64,000 nucleotides of DNA from Citrobacter amalonaticus (GCF_018323885.1 NZ_AP024585.1:310001-374000), one strand, 5' to 3'; shown: positions 52,065 through 61,785, counted from the first letter of the stretch. Notes: a model not told the origin generated them from the letters alone. Translations and numbers: made by a program.

Positions 52065-53392
52065 TTGGCGATTCCTTCTTGTTTGAGCGACGTCTCAGGC
52101 GCCGATGCATGATGAGGGTTGCTACTGCCTGCAGGACGGGCAGTAACCGAAGGTAAACTGAACAGCAGCGCGACGGCGATGAGGAGTGCGGCAACCAGCA
52201 CCGTCATCCCTGCGGTTTGTGAGAATGTGACGGTTAACAGGCCCACCAGATAAGGACCAATAAAACCGCCAATGTTACCTAATGCGTTGATGGTGCCGCG
52301 TACGCCGCCCAGCACGTTGGGAGAGAAGAGTAATGGCGGTAATGTCCAGAACGGTCCCGCATAGGCCTGCAGGAAGAAGCCGCAGATGACCATCATGCCG
52401 TACGCCAGCCAGATGTTATCTTTCAACAGCAGGGAGAGTGCGAGACAGGCGGCAAAGCCCAGCAACGGAATTGCCGTATAGAGGCGGCGATTCATGGTTT
52501 TGTCGCACCATTTGGCGATGTAGTACTGACCGACGATGCACAAAATGTACGGTGCCGCAGTCAGTAAGCCGACGATAGTCATTCCGCTGCCGGTCAGGTG
52601 TTTAATCAGGTTTGGCATCCAGAGGGCGAAGCCGTAGAAACCAACCTGCACGAAGAAATAGATACCGATCAGTTTCCATAAGTTAATGCTGCTCAGAACA
52701 TTGCGAATGCTGCTTGTCTCACCGGCGATCGTCAGTGTGCGATCGGCCTCCAGTTTCTGTTCGATCCAGGTGCGCTCTTTAGGATCCAGCCATTTGGCCT
52801 GATGAGGATGGTCAGAAACCAAAGGCAGCCAGACGAACAGCAGGCCGAGAGAAAGTAAGCCTTCGATGATGAACATTTCTCGCCAGCCATAGGTTTCGAT
52901 CAGCCAGCCGGAAAGCGGCCCGGTGATGATTGAGGCCACGGCAAGGTTCATCTGGAAATAGGCAATCGCTCTTGCGCGTTCTTCATTAGGGAACCAGTGA
53001 CCGATCAGCGCCAGAATAGCGGGATAGACCGCACCCTCAGCGACGCCAAGGACAAAGCGGATAATCAGTAATTGGGTTGGAGTCTGGACGAAGCCTGTCA
53101 GCAGCGCGAACCCGCCCCATGCGACGATGGTCCAGGCGATTAATTTCTTGGCACTGTATCGTTCCGCAATTTGACCGCCGGGAATTTGCAAAAAGATATA
53201 ACCAATAAAGAAAATACCGGCGACCAGACCGGCAAACGAGGCGGTCATCCCCAGGTCTTCGTCCATTCCTCCCGCAATCCCAATTGCGATGTTCGTCCTG
53301 TCCATGTAAGCCACGATATAAACGAGGATGGTAGCTGGAATGATGTGCAGCCAGCGCCCTCGCGTAGTTGGTTTATCGAGTTCAATGCTCAT
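52061..53392 (-). CDS. MFS transporter, anion:cation symporter type
   Basis: The 443-residue permease has about 12 hydrophobic segments. The N-terminal IVAYMDRTNIAIG block (about 24-36) and the GQIAERYSAKK loop motif (about 73-83) are typical of the ACS subfamily that carries hexuronates, galactonate and other sugar acids. It is the first gene of the operon, with the dehydratase overlapping its stop, so it most likely imports the substrate of that enzyme. The start at 53392 follows an AAGGGA site. Confidence 0.87.
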   Translation of the reverse strand: MSIELDKPTTRGRWLHIIPATILVYIVAYMDRTNIAIGIAGGMDEDLGMTASFAGLVAGIFFIGYIFLQIPGGQIAERYSAKKLIAWTIVAWGGFALLTGFVQTPTQLLIIRFVLGVAEGAVYPAILALIGHWFPNEERARAIAYFQMNLAVASIITGPLSGWLIETYGWREMFIIEGLLSLGLLFVWLPLVSDHPHQAKWLDPKERTWIEQKLEADRTLTIAGETSSIRNVLSSINLWKLIGIYFFVQVGFYGFALWMPNLIKHLTGSGMTIVGLLTAAPYILCIVGQYYIAKWCDKTMNRRLYTAIPLLGFAACLALSLLLKDNIWLAYGMMVICGFFLQAYAGPFWTLPPLLFSPNVLGGVRGTINALGNIGGFIGPYLVGLLTVTFSQTAGMTVLVAALLIAVALLFSLPSVTARPAGSSNPHHASAPETSLKQEGIAK

Positions 53393-53420
53393 TAGCGCAT
53401 CCCTTAATAGTAGAGGTAGT

Positions 53421-53486
53421 TTGTTCTGTATATAGAACTATTGTTCTGTATGCAGATACTATGAGGGGATAAATTTTGAGCGTCAA
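53421..53486 (-). promoter_or_regulatory. Promoter and tandem operator of the sugar-acid operon
   Basis: Two 20-base units are in direct repeat at 53421-53440 and 53441-53460, identical over the first 11 bases (TTGTTCTGTAT), each with an inverted GTTCT/AGA(A/T) dyad. On the minus strand a -35 TTGACG (53486-53481) and a -10 TAGTAT (53461-53456) are 19 bases apart, so the repeats cover the start region. This fits repression by the neighbouring IclR-type protein (inference). Confidence 0.6.
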
Positions 53487-53760
53487 TTCCATATTCTCAG
53501 CAAGGTTATATTTTGTGATTTGCTTCATATCCTGCTGCAACACTCACCGGAAAGTGTTCTGGCACGAAAAAAAGAGGGTTGAAAACAAAGGGGAATGGCT
53601 GACAGGCTGATTCTGGTTACCGATTTTCGCCGGATAAAGAACGCACACGCGAACAGGCAACGTATTCCATACGGGGAATGGCGGTGTTTTTTGAGGATTT
53701 CAGGGGCGGGGAAGTAAGTGTTTCGTCATCGCAGTGCGCGTTGTGTTGTAGAGGGAAACA
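53487..53760. other. Intergenic stretch without a supported gene
   Basis: Between the operon promoter and the glpD terminator I see no convincing gene. A 106-codon leftward frame at 53937-53617 runs antisense-free but out of frame through the glpD end and has no ribosome site or recognisable content. In K-12 the short yzgL lies here; I cannot support a copy. Confidence 0.4.
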
Positions 53761-53793
53761 TAAAAACGCCCGATAGCGTGTCGCTATCGGACG
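53761..53793 (-). terminator. glpD terminator
   Basis: CCGATAGCG (53770-53778) pairs with CGCTATCGG (53782-53790); on the minus strand the hairpin is followed by GGGCGTTTTTA. Confidence 0.85.
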
Positions 53794-53801
53794 TGAGGAG
53801 A

Positions 53802-55310
53802 TTACGATGCCAGTGAAAGCTGATGTTTCGCGACGTACTCTGCCAGCCACTGGGTCATGCGAGACTGCTGTTCGGCGTTGAGCCACATCCCTTCTTTGGT
53901 ACGACGCCACAGCGCATCGTCTGCACGGCGAACCCATTCGTGGTCTACCAGATATTTCAGCTCTGCTTCGTAGAACTCATGGCCGAAATCTTCGCCTAAA
54001 TCCGCGACAGAGGTGGCTTCGCCGAGGATCCACTCTGTGTTGCTGCCGTAGGTGCGTGAGTAATGGCGCGCCAGCGATTCTGTCAGGAACGGATAACGAC
54101 GGCGCAGTCTCGCCGCGTAGTCTTCGCGATCGCCACCGATTTCACCGCCTGGCAGCACGCAGTCTTTGGTCCATGCCGGGCCAATGCCCTGATAGTACGA
54201 CGACAGTTTCTCCATCGCGTGCTCGGCGAGCTTACGGTAGGTGGTCAGTTTACCGCCGAAGACAGAAAGCAGCGGCGCTTTGCCATTTTCATCATGAATA
54301 TCCAGCGTGTAATCGCGGGTGATGGCCTGTGGTGAATCCGACTCGTCGTCGCACAGCGGGCGCACACCGGAATAGGTCCAGACGATATCGTCACGACCAA
54401 GCTGTTTCTTAAAGTGCGCGTTATAGACTTTCAACAGGTAATTGATTTCGCTTTCGTCGATTTTTACCGCTTTCGGATCGCCTTTGTACTCGACGTCGGT
54501 GGTGCCGATGATGGAGAACTCATCCATCCACGGAATAACAAACACAATGCGTTTATCTTCGTTTTGCAGAATGTAGGCTTGTTTCTGGGTATGGACGCGC
54601 GGCACCACGATGTGGCTGCCTTTGATCAGGCGAATACCGTATGGCGAAGGCAGATGCATACCTTCGTCGAAAAATTCTTTCACCCACGGACCCGTGGCGT
54701 TGACCAGCCCACGCGCCTGCCAGGTGAATGTCTTACCGGTATCGATATCTTCGGCTTCGACGATCCACAGACCGTTTTCGCGACGCGCAGAGGTTGCACG
54801 AGTGCGGGTTAACACTTCCCCACCTTTTCGCACCACCATCTGGGCATTGGCCAGCACCAGACGCGCATCGTCGACCCAGCAGTCGGAATATTCGAAACCG
54901 CGCACAATTTCCGGTTTCAGTACCGACTATGCGCCAAAACGCAAACCGGCAGAACCCGGTAAGCTGGTGCGTTTACCTAAATGATCGTACATAAACAGAC
55001 CAATACGAATCATCCATGCCGGACGCAGGTGAGGGCGATGCGGCAGGCGAAAGCGCATTGGGAAGGCAATATGCGGGGCCATTTTCAGCAGCACTTCGCG
55101 TTCAGCCAGCGCTTCGCTCACCAGCCGGAATTCGTAGTGTTCCAGGTAGCGCAAGCCACCGTGGATGAGTTTAGAACTGGCAGAGGAGGTTGCGCACGCA
55201 AGATCTTGCGCTTCCAGCATCAGCACGGATAAACCGCGTCCAGCGGCATCTGCCGCGATACCGGCACCGTTGATGCCTCCCCCTATCACAATCAGATCTT
55301 TGGTTTCCAT
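53802..55310 (-). pseudogene. glpD: glpD, aerobic glycerol-3-phosphate dehydrogenase, interrupted by an in-frame TAG
   Basis: The whole 502-codon reading frame matches E. coli GlpD (501 residues) without a shift, but codon 128 is TAG (bases 54929-54927), where E. coli has Asn in RFGANSVLK. The first 127 residues hold the FAD motif VIGGGINGAGIAADA (about 7-21). The rest, from codon 129, is uniformly conserved to SLAS at the end. A GTG at 54905 could restart but would lack the FAD domain. GlpD is a membrane-associated quinone-reducing enzyme needed for aerobic growth on glycerol and G3P. Conservation after the stop points to a recent event or a sequencing error. Divergent from glpE. Confidence 0.88.
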
Positions 55311-55343
55311 GCTGCCCTCGTGCGCTTTCGTTATGGCTCATAA

Positions 55344-55361
55344 ATGTTCGTTATCGAGCAT
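55344..55361. promoter_or_regulatory. GlpR-type operator before glpD
   Basis: ATGTTCG (55344-55350) and CGAGCAT (55355-55361) flank TTAT, the dyad of the E. coli GlpR operator. A weaker related unit (CTTTCG, TTAT, GGCTCAT) lies just before it at about 55326-55342. The sites are kept although glpR is broken. The 197-base gap also serves glpE. Confidence 0.6.
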
Positions 55362-55507
55362 AATAGCAAAGAAACGCTCCATTGGTAACATCGAATAAAC
55401 AATTTACAGTGATACATATAACATTATGGCGTTTCACTCCCATGGGGACGTACACTAACGGATAAAATGCCGAAAACGTTTCACCTGCACGATAAAGAAG
55501 AGAAAGT

Positions 55508-55840
55508 ATGGATCAGTTTGAATGTATTAATGTTGAAGAAGCGCACCAGAAGCTGCATCAGGGCGCGGCGGTACTGGTGGATATCCGCGATCCACAAAGT
55601 TATGCGATGGGGCATGCTCCCCAGGCATTTCACCTGACGAACGACACGCTGGGCTCGTTTATGCGCGATCACGATTTCGATACGGCGGTTTTGGTCATGT
55701 GCTACCACGGCAACAGCAGCAAAGGCGCGGCGCAATATTTGCTTCAGCAAGGCTATGACGCGGTCTACAGCGTAGACGGCGGATTTGACGCCTGGCATCG
55801 CCATTTCCCTGCCGAAGTGGCATACGGTTCGTCTTCATAG
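55508..55840 (+). CDS. glpE: GlpE, thiosulfate sulfurtransferase (rhodanese)
   Basis: The 110-residue single-domain rhodanese moves sulfur from thiosulfate to cyanide or thiols. The active-site loop CYHGNSS begins at Cys65. It is two residues longer than E. coli GlpE at the C-terminus (GSSS). First gene of glpEGR, 74 bases before glpG. Confidence 0.95.
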   Translation: MDQFECINVEEAHQKLHQGAAVLVDIRDPQSYAMGHAPQAFHLTNDTLGSFMRDHDFDTAVLVMCYHGNSSKGAAQYLLQQGYDAVYSVDGGFDAWHRHFPAEVAYGSSS

Positions 55841-55914
55841 CCAACAAAGATGCAGCTTGAAATTAGAAGGGTATATATACTGTCCTCTTTTGTATGGATT
55901 AAGCGACAGCAACC

Positions 55915-56745
55915 ATGTTGATGATTACCTCTTTTGCTAACCCCCGCGTGGCGCAGGCCTTTGTTGATTACATGGCGACGCAGGGCGTTATCCTGACCAT
56001 TCAACAACATCATCAAAGCGATGTCTGGCTGGCGGATGAAACGCAGGCCGAACGTGTGCATGCTGAGCTGGCGAGTTTTATGGAGAACCCTGGCGATCCG
56101 CGCTATCTCGCGGCCAGCTGGCAGTCCGGTCATACTGGCAGTGGACTGCGTTATCGCCGCTTCCCGTTTATTGCCACACTGCGTGAGCGTGCCGGCCCGG
56201 TCACCTGGCTGATTATGGCGGCCTGCATTCTGGTATTTATCGTCATGAATATCGTTGGCGATCAAACCGTAATGGTGTGGCTGGCCTGGCCGTTTGACCC
56301 ATCATTACAGTTTGACGTCTGGCGCTACTTCACTCACGCCTTCATGCACTTTTCGCTGATGCATATCCTCTTCAACCTGCTGTGGTGGTGGTATCTTGGC
56401 GGTGCGGTTGAAAAACGTTTAGGCAGCGGCAAACTGATAGTGATTACGGTCATCAGCGCCCTACTGAGCGGATATGTACAGCATAAGTTTAGCGGCCCGT
56501 GGTTCGGCGGGCTTTCCGGCGTCGTTTATGCGCTGATGGGTTACGTCTGGCTGCGTGGCGAGCGCGATCCGCAAAGCGGAATCTACCTGCAGCGCGGGCT
56601 GATTATTTTCGCGCTGATTTGGATCGTCGCCGGATGGTTTGATTTGTTTGGGATGTCGATGGCCAATGGCGCACATATCGCCGGGCTGGCAGTTGGGTTG
56701 GCAATGGCGTTCGCGGATACGTTAAATGCGCGAAAACGAACATAG
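55915..56745 (+). CDS. glpG: GlpG, rhomboid intramembrane serine protease
   Basis: The 276-residue protein has a cytosolic N-terminal domain (about 1-60) and six membrane helices from about 93. The catalytic Ser201 is in [12 protein letters not shown] and His254 in [11 protein letters not shown]; the HxxxN motif in [10 protein letters not shown] (about 150) forms the oxyanion hole. Length equals E. coli GlpG. It cleaves membrane proteins in the inner membrane. Intact, with glpR 15 bases downstream. Confidence 0.96.
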   Translation: MLMITSFANPRVAQAFVDYMATQGVILTIQQHHQSDVWLADETQAERVHAELASFMENPGDPRYLAASWQSGHTGSGLRYRRFPFIATLRERAGPVTWLIMAACILVFIVMNIVGDQTVMVWLAWPFDPSLQFDVWRYFTHAFMHFSLMHILFNLLWWWYLGGAVEKRLGSGKLIVITVISALLSGYVQHKFSGPWFGGLSGVVYALMGYVWLRGERDPQSGIYLQRGLIIFALIWIVAGWFDLFGMSMANGAHIAGLAVGLAMAFADTLNARKRT

Positions 56746-56760
56746 TTCCAGGGAATAACA

Positions 56761-57519
56761 ATGAAACAAACACAACGACATGATGCAATCATTGAGCTGG
56801 TAAAAAAACAGGGATACGTCAGTACTGAAGAGCTGGTGGAGCATTTCTCCGTTAGCCCACAAACGATTCGCCGGGATCTCAATGACCTGGCCGAACAAAA
56901 CATGATTCTGCGTCATCACGGTGGCGCGGCGCTACCGTCCAGTTCCGTCAACACACCGTGGCACGATCGTAAAGCCACGCAGACGGCGTAAAAAGAGCGT
57001 ATTGCGCGTAAAGTTGCCTCGCAGATCCCTAACGGTTCAACGCTGTTTATTGATATCGGGACCACGCCCGAGGCCGTGGCGTACGCGCTACTCGACCACA
57101 GCAATTTACGTATTGTGACCAACAACCTCAACGTGGCGAACACGCTGATGGTAAAAGAGGATTTTCGCATAATTCTCGCGGGTGGTGAACTTCGCAGCCG
57201 GGACGGCGGTATTATTGGCGAAGCGACGCTCGACTTTATTTCTCAGTTCCGCCTGGATTTCGGCATTCTGGGGATCAGCGGCATCGACAGTGACGGCTCG
57301 CTGCTGGAATTCGACTATCACGAGGTGCGTACCAAGCGCGCAATTATTGAGAATTCCCGCCACGTCATACTGGTGACGGATCATTCGAAGTTTGGCCGTA
57401 ATGCGATGGTGAATATGGGCAGTATCAGTCTGGTGGATGCGGTATATACCGATGCTCTGCCCCCAGCAGGGGTAATGAAGGTGATCACCGATAACCATAT
57501 TCAACTGGAACTGTGTTAA
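56761..57519 (+). pseudogene. glpR: glpR, glp regulon repressor, interrupted by an in-frame TAA
   Basis: The full 252-codon frame matches E. coli GlpR (DeoR family) except for TAA at codon 77 (56989-56991), where E. coli has Glu (a single GAA to TAA change would give it). The product is 76 residues: the DeoR helix-turn-helix (about 6-57, with VSPQTIRRDLNDL) but no sugar-phosphate sensing or oligomerisation domain. The following codons remain conserved, including DIGTTPEAVA and FGILGISGIDSDG. Repression of glpD, glpFK, glpTQ and glpACB should be lost. The last gene of glpEGR, convergent with the thiolase gene. Confidence 0.88.
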
Positions 57520-57524
57520 AGGTA

Positions 57525-57556
57525 CTGCATGTCCCCGGTGTGCCGGGGACATGCAG
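57525..57556. terminator. Perfect hairpin between glpR and the acyl-CoA operon
   Basis: A perfect 14-base stem (CTGCATGTCCCCGG 57525-57538, CCGGGGACATGCAG 57543-57556) with a 4-base loop lies between the two convergent stop codons. It has no T-run on either side, so it is more likely a 3' barrier or processing structure than a classic intrinsic terminator. Confidence 0.6.
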
Positions 57557-57565
57557 ACGACATGC

Positions 57566-58744
57566 TTACAGACGTTCAACAATCACGGCGATCCCCTGAC
57601 CACCGCCGATACACAGCGTTGCCAGCCCGGTGGTTTTATTGCGCTGCTGCAACGCGTGAACCAGCGTTACCAGAATCCGTGCGCCGCTTGCGCCAATTGG
57701 ATGCCCCAGCGCGATCGCGCCGCCATTGACGTTCACTTTCTCTTCCGGGAAATTGAGTTCGCGAGCAACCGCCAGATACTGTGCGGCAAAGGCTTCGTTG
57801 GCTTCGATTAAATCCAGATCGCTGACGGTCATTTTGGCTTTTTCCAGCGCCCTTTTTGTCGCTGGAATTGGCCCAAGTCCCATCATACTGGCATCCACCC
57901 CAGCCGAAGCCCAGCTCTTCAGGCGCGCCAACGGCGTAATCCCATGCGCACGCGCAGCGCGTTCTGACATCAGGACCAGCGTCGCCGCCGCATCATTGAT
58001 GCCGGAGGCATTGCCTGCAGTGACTGTCCCCGTACTTTCAAAGGCCGGACGCAGTTTCGCCAGCGAACTGGCATCGGTCTCCGGACGTGGAAACTCATCG
58101 GTATCAAACAGGCAGACCTCTTTTTTACGCTTCAGGGGCACCGGTACGATTTCCTGTCTGAAATAACCGGCGTTAATCGCGGCTATCGCTTTTTGCTGCG
58201 ATGCCAGCGCTACCTGGTCCTGCTCTTCACGGCTTAAATGATAGCGCCTGGCAATGTTTTCTGCTGTGACCCCCATGTGGTAATCATTGAAGGCGCACCA
58301 GAGACCGTCGTGGATCATCACGTCTGTCAGCTCACCGTTGCCCATACGGTATCCCTGGCGCGCACGGGCCAGCAGGTAGGGGGCGGCGCTCATGTTTTCC
58401 ATCCCGCCGACAATACAGGTCTGATTATCACCACTCAGAATGGACTGCGCGCCTAGCACAACGGTTTCCAGGCCAGAACCGCAGACTTTATTGACCGTGA
58501 ATGACGGAACGCTCTCCGCCAGGCCTGCGTGATGCGTCACCTGGTGAGCCGGGTTTTGCCCTAATCCGGCCTGCAACACGTTGCCGAGGATCACTTCGTT
58601 AATGTTAATATCTGACGGAAGGTCCAGCAGGTTTGCCCGGACACAGGTCGCGCCCAGCATTACCGCCGGGACGTCAGCCAGGCTGCCAGCAAATTTACCG
58701 ATAGGGGTGCGTTTCGCACTCACAATCACAATCGAGTCGTTCAT
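57566..58744 (-). CDS. Acetyl-CoA C-acyltransferase (thiolase), AtoB-like
   Basis: The 392-residue thiolase is close to AtoB and YqeF in length. Catalytic residues are Cys88 (NKVCGSG), His348 ([14 protein letters not shown]) and Cys378 (LCIGGGQG). It should cleave a 3-ketoacyl-CoA to acetyl-CoA and a shorter acyl-CoA. The start MNDSIV at 58744 overlaps the previous stop by 4 bases (ATGA); an ORF start 42 bases upstream lies inside the transferase gene and was rejected. Last gene of the operon. Confidence 0.88.
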   Translation of the reverse strand: MNDSIVIVSAKRTPIGKFAGSLADVPAVMLGATCVRANLLDLPSDININEVILGNVLQAGLGQNPAHQVTHHAGLAESVPSFTVNKVCGSGLETVVLGAQSILSGDNQTCIVGGMENMSAAPYLLARARQGYRMGNGELTDVMIHDGLWCAFNDYHMGVTAENIARRYHLSREEQDQVALASQQKAIAAINAGYFRQEIVPVPLKRKKEVCLFDTDEFPRPETDASSLAKLRPAFESTGTVTAGNASGINDAAATLVLMSERAARAHGITPLARLKSWASAGVDASMMGLGPIPATKRALEKAKMTVSDLDLIEANEAFAAQYLAVARELNFPEEKVNVNGGAIALGHPIGASGARILVTLVHALQQRNKTTGLATLCIGGGQGIAVIVERL

Positions 58745-59400
58745 GCCAGAGTCCCCGCAGGCTGCAATGTTTTCAGGTGTGCACAAAGATGGAAGTTCGC
58801 TTCCGTGCGCGCACGAAGTTCATCAAGCGTGATGGTGTCGCTGATTTCATCAAGGATCATTTCGCCGTTCACAAAGCTAAATACGGCGAGTTCGGTGATG
58901 ACTTTGCTGACCTTGCCGACCGCCGTTAAGGGATAACTGCACTGATGTAACAGCTTCGGTTCGCCATTTTTTGCACAGTGCTCCATCGCAATAATGACTT
59001 TTTTCGCTCCTGCCACGAGGTCCATCGCCCCGCCCATACCGGGCACCATTTTGCCCGGAACCATCCAGTTAGCGAGGTTTCCGCGTTCATCGACCTGCAA
59101 ACCGCCGAGCACGCAGACATCAACATGTCCCCCGCGAATAAGGGCGAAAGAGAAGCAACTGTCGAACATCGCCGCACCAGGGATCATGCCACAAGGCTGA
59201 CCGCCTGCATTGACGAGGCTGGCATTCACCTCGTCCAGCGGGCCGAGGCCAAGAAAACCATTTTCTGACTGCAACGTGACCTGAATATCCTCGGCCAGGT
59301 AGTTCGCGACCTGCGTTGGCAGGCCAATGCCCAGATTGACGACGTCGCCATCGTGTAATTCCTGTGCCACGCGGCGCGCAATACGTTCTTTTGCATTCAT
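58741..59400 (-). CDS. 3-oxoacid CoA-transferase beta subunit, AtoA-like
   Basis: The 219-residue subunit carries the catalytic glutamate in the SENG motif (Glu46) that forms the CoA thioester. Family I CoA-transferase, like AtoA, ScoB and PcaJ. ATG 59400 shares one base with the alpha-subunit stop (TGATG); a GTG one codon earlier is also possible. It works as a heteromer with the product of the next gene upstream. Confidence 0.88.
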   Translation of the reverse strand: MNAKERIARRVAQELHDGDVVNLGIGLPTQVANYLAEDIQVTLQSENGFLGLGPLDEVNASLVNAGGQPCGMIPGAAMFDSCFSFALIRGGHVDVCVLGGLQVDERGNLANWMVPGKMVPGMGGAMDLVAGAKKVIIAMEHCAKNGEPKLLHQCSYPLTAVGKVSKVITELAVFSFVNGEMILDEISDTITLDELRARTEANFHLCAHLKTLQPAGTLA

Positions 59401-60056
59401 CACTGGGCCTCCACGAACAGATAATCCACCAGCGCACCAGGGGTGATGACGTGTACGGGAGGAATGCTTCCCAGCGCGCCGATGTCGCGGGTTTCAGCCA
59501 CAACCACATCGGCGGCCAGCGCCATTACCGGGTTGAAGTTTCGGGCGGTCAGGTCATAGGTGAGATTGCCTGCCTCATCGGCATGACTGGCGAGAAGAAT
59601 GGCGAGATCGGCGCGCAGAGGTTGCTCCAGCAGCCATTTCTCACCGTTGACCCGTAGCGTTTGTTTATTTTCTTCCACCACCGTGCCCAGCCCGGTTTGC
59701 GTGAGGAATCCCCCCAGTCCGGCGCCGCCAGCGCGGATTTGCTCGGCGAGCGTCCCTTGCGGTACTAACTGAACATCGAGCTCACCGGAAATCATCTTCT
59801 TACCGGTTTCCGGGTTGGTACCAATATGAGAGGCGATCACTTTTTTGACCTGGCCATTAGAAATCAGCGGACCAATGCCTTTATCAACAAAAGCGGTGTC
59901 ATTGCCGATGAGCGTCAACGCTTTTACACCGGAGCGCATAATTTCAGCCACCAGATATTCCGGCGTTCCGACGCCCATAAAGCCGCCAAACATAATGCTC
60001 ATGCCGTCATGTAATAGTTCGCGGAATTTGTCCGCCGTTATTCTTTTGTTTTGCAT
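59400..60056 (-). CDS. 3-oxoacid CoA-transferase alpha subunit, AtoD-like
   Basis: The 218-residue subunit has the [13 protein letters not shown]oA-binding glycine motif (about 23-35) and the [16 protein letters not shown] block (about 111-126) typical of AtoD/PcaI. It pairs with the beta subunit to move CoA from acetyl- or succinyl-CoA to an acid. Gap of 89 bases to the small gene upstream. Confidence 0.88.
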   Translation of the reverse strand: MQNKRITADKFRELLHDGMSIMFGGFMGVGTPEYLVAEIMRSGVKALTLIGNDTAFVDKGIGPLISNGQVKKVIASHIGTNPETGKKMISGELDVQLVPQGTLAEQIRAGGAGLGGFLTQTGLGTVVEENKQTLRVNGEKWLLEQPLRADLAILLASHADEAGNLTYDLTARNFNPVMALAADVVVAETRDIGALGSIPPVHVITPGALVDYLFVEAQ

Positions 60057-60145
60057 AATTGTGTACTTGCTGTTTTGAAGACAAGGATTCCCCGGCGGAG
60101 TAATGAAACCCCGCCGAAGATGGAGATCTTCGTGTCCGAAAAGAA

Positions 60146-60445
60146 TTAAATGGGCATATCCAGCAACGCGGAGCTCAGCCCTTTGCCGTGCATATCCAGC
60201 GCCAGCGAGCGAGTAACGCCACCTCCCAGCGCTTTATGCATCACGAAATTTAGTGCGCCGAGTTCCGGTAATTCATAGCGAATCACCTCGCCCTGTACAA
60301 TATCGCCAAACCAGACTTTGACTCTTTCGGCGGTGACATGTTCTGCCAGCGTTGAATAATCTTCCGGACGCCAGGCAATTAATGAAATATTGGAAATATT
60401 CCCTTTATCTCCGGTGCGGGAATGCGCTATTTCACGTAATTTCAT
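60146..60445 (-). CDS. Small DUF4387/AtuA-associated protein
   Basis: This 99-residue protein begins [21 protein letters not shown], the motif set of the domain found next to, or fused after, AtuA-type proteins. RTGDKGN near residues 10-16 is the signature. No known catalytic function. It overlaps the AtuA-like gene by 4 bases, so the two products are probably partners. Confidence 0.75.
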   Translation of the reverse strand: MKLREIAHSRTGDKGNISNISLIAWRPEDYSTLAEHVTAERVKVWFGDIVQGEVIRYELPELGALNFVMHKALGGGVTRSLALDMHGKGLSSALLDMPI

Positions 60446-61785
60446 AATTTATTCTCCAGTACGGTAATATGGTGTTGGACGCATTGACGCGGAATGAGGG
60501 TGGAGTCCATGGCCAGTATTTCTTTTACCGATTTCATGACACCGCCACCGCCCGCAGGGCCGTTGGTATAAAGTGTTTCCACTTCGTTGCCGACGGTAAC
60601 CGCCTGCGCACGAGTGGCGCAGCGGGCAGCAACACGAGCGCGAACTTCATAGGGCTCGCTGTACTGACCGCGCGTTTCACCATGCATCGCATTGACACCA
60701 ATGAGGTCGTAACGTGCTTCCTGCGCGTTAAAGTGACAAATCGCGAAGCGCTCACGCACGATGTCGAGAGCGAGACGTCCACGATTTACCGCACCTGGGC
60801 CGGCGTAGGATATTTCGCCTTCACCGATAAAACCATCCTGATAACCGACAGAAACCTTCAGCGTTTCGGTACGTGGCGCACCCGTCGCGCCGGTAACCCG
60901 CACCTCATCCGGGCCGCATTGGCTAAAACGCACATGGCTGAAGTCAGCGACCACGTCAGGAGTGAGATAACGATCCGGCCGGTGGATCTCGTACAGTAGT
61001 TGCTCTTTGCAGGTATCTTCAGTGATCAGTCCGCCAGACCCGGCCACTTTGGTTATGGTGGCGCTGCCATCTTCACTGACCTCAGCCAGTGGGAAACCGA
61101 GGTGTGCCAGATGAGGAACATCCTTCACCCCCGGATCGGCGTAATATCCGCCGGTGATTTGCCCGGCGCACTCCAGAAGATGACCGATACAGGTCCCCAT
61201 GCCCAGGTGATGCCAGTCATCAGCGGCCCAGTTGAACTTATGCATCATCGGTGCAAGAAAAAGCGACGGGTCGGCGACCCGTCCGGCAATCACCACATCT
61301 GCATCGGACTCAAGTGCTTCCAGTAACCCCGCCGCGCCTAAATATGCGTTTGCGGAAAGTAAGGTTTTTTCAAAGCGAGAGATGGGAACACAGGCTTCGT
61401 CCAGCGTCAGGTCCATCGACTGTATGAGCGACAACACGTCATCACCCGTGACCACAGCGACTTTAAGGCCATGTAAACCCAGTTCCTGGGCAATCTTCAA
61501 CACCGCTTTTCCGGCGGCGAGCGGGTTGGCGGAACCCATGTTAGAGATGATCCGCACACGTTTGGCGTGACAGGTCGGTAACACCGCGCGCATCCGCGCT
61601 TCGAGCAGTTCGTTATAGCCTTTGTTCGGATCCTGCTGCTTCTGTTTTTGTCCAATGGCGATGGTGCGCTCTGCCAGACATTCAAACACCAGGTAATCCA
61701 GTTCCCCTTTTTCGGCCAGTTCAACCGCAGGCTCAATGCGGTCACCTGCGTAGCCTGCTCCGGAACCAATTCGAATGGTTTTCAT
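60442..61785 (-). CDS. AtuA-like protein (DUF1446 family)
   Basis: The 447-residue protein belongs to the AtuA/DUF1446 family, named from the acyclic terpene pathway of pseudomonads but of unproven activity. It starts with IRIGSGAGYAGDR (about 4-16), followed by the ECLAERT and TGDDV motifs and the GRVADPSLF block (about 167-175). The family is cytosolic. It sits second in the operon, after a CitMHS transporter, so a step on the imported acid before CoA activation is likely (inference). Confidence 0.82.
   Translation of the reverse strand: MKTIRIGSGAGYAGDRIEPAVELAEKGELDYLVFECLAERTIAIGQKQKQQDPNKGYNELLEARMRAVLPTCHAKRVRIISNMGSANPLAAGKAVLKIAQELGLHGLKVAVVTGDDVLSLIQSMDLTLDEACVPISRFEKTLLSANAYLGAAGLLEALESDADVVIAGRVADPSLFLAPMMHKFNWAADDWHHLGMGTCIGHLLECAGQITGGYYADPGVKDVPHLAHLGFPLAEVSEDGSATITKVAGSGGLITEDTCKEQLLYEIHRPDRYLTPDVVADFSHVRFSQCGPDEVRVTGATGAPRTETLKVSVGYQDGFIGEGEISYAGPGAVNRGRLALDIVRERFAICHFNAQEARYDLIGVNAMHGETRGQYSEPYEVRARVAARCATRAQAVTVGNEVETLYTNGPAGGGGVMKSVKEILAMDSTLIPRQCVQHHITVLENKL

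Noticed and set aside
53617-53937. 106-codon leftward frame next to glpD, possible yzgL
   Set aside because: It overlaps the glpD 3' end out of frame, lacks a ribosome site and has no recognisable content.
54905-54929. UAG readthrough, pyrrolysine or internal GTG restart rescuing GlpD
   Set aside because: No pyrrolysine system is expected in enterics and the stop context has no readthrough signal that I can see. A restart at 54905 would lack the FAD-binding fold.
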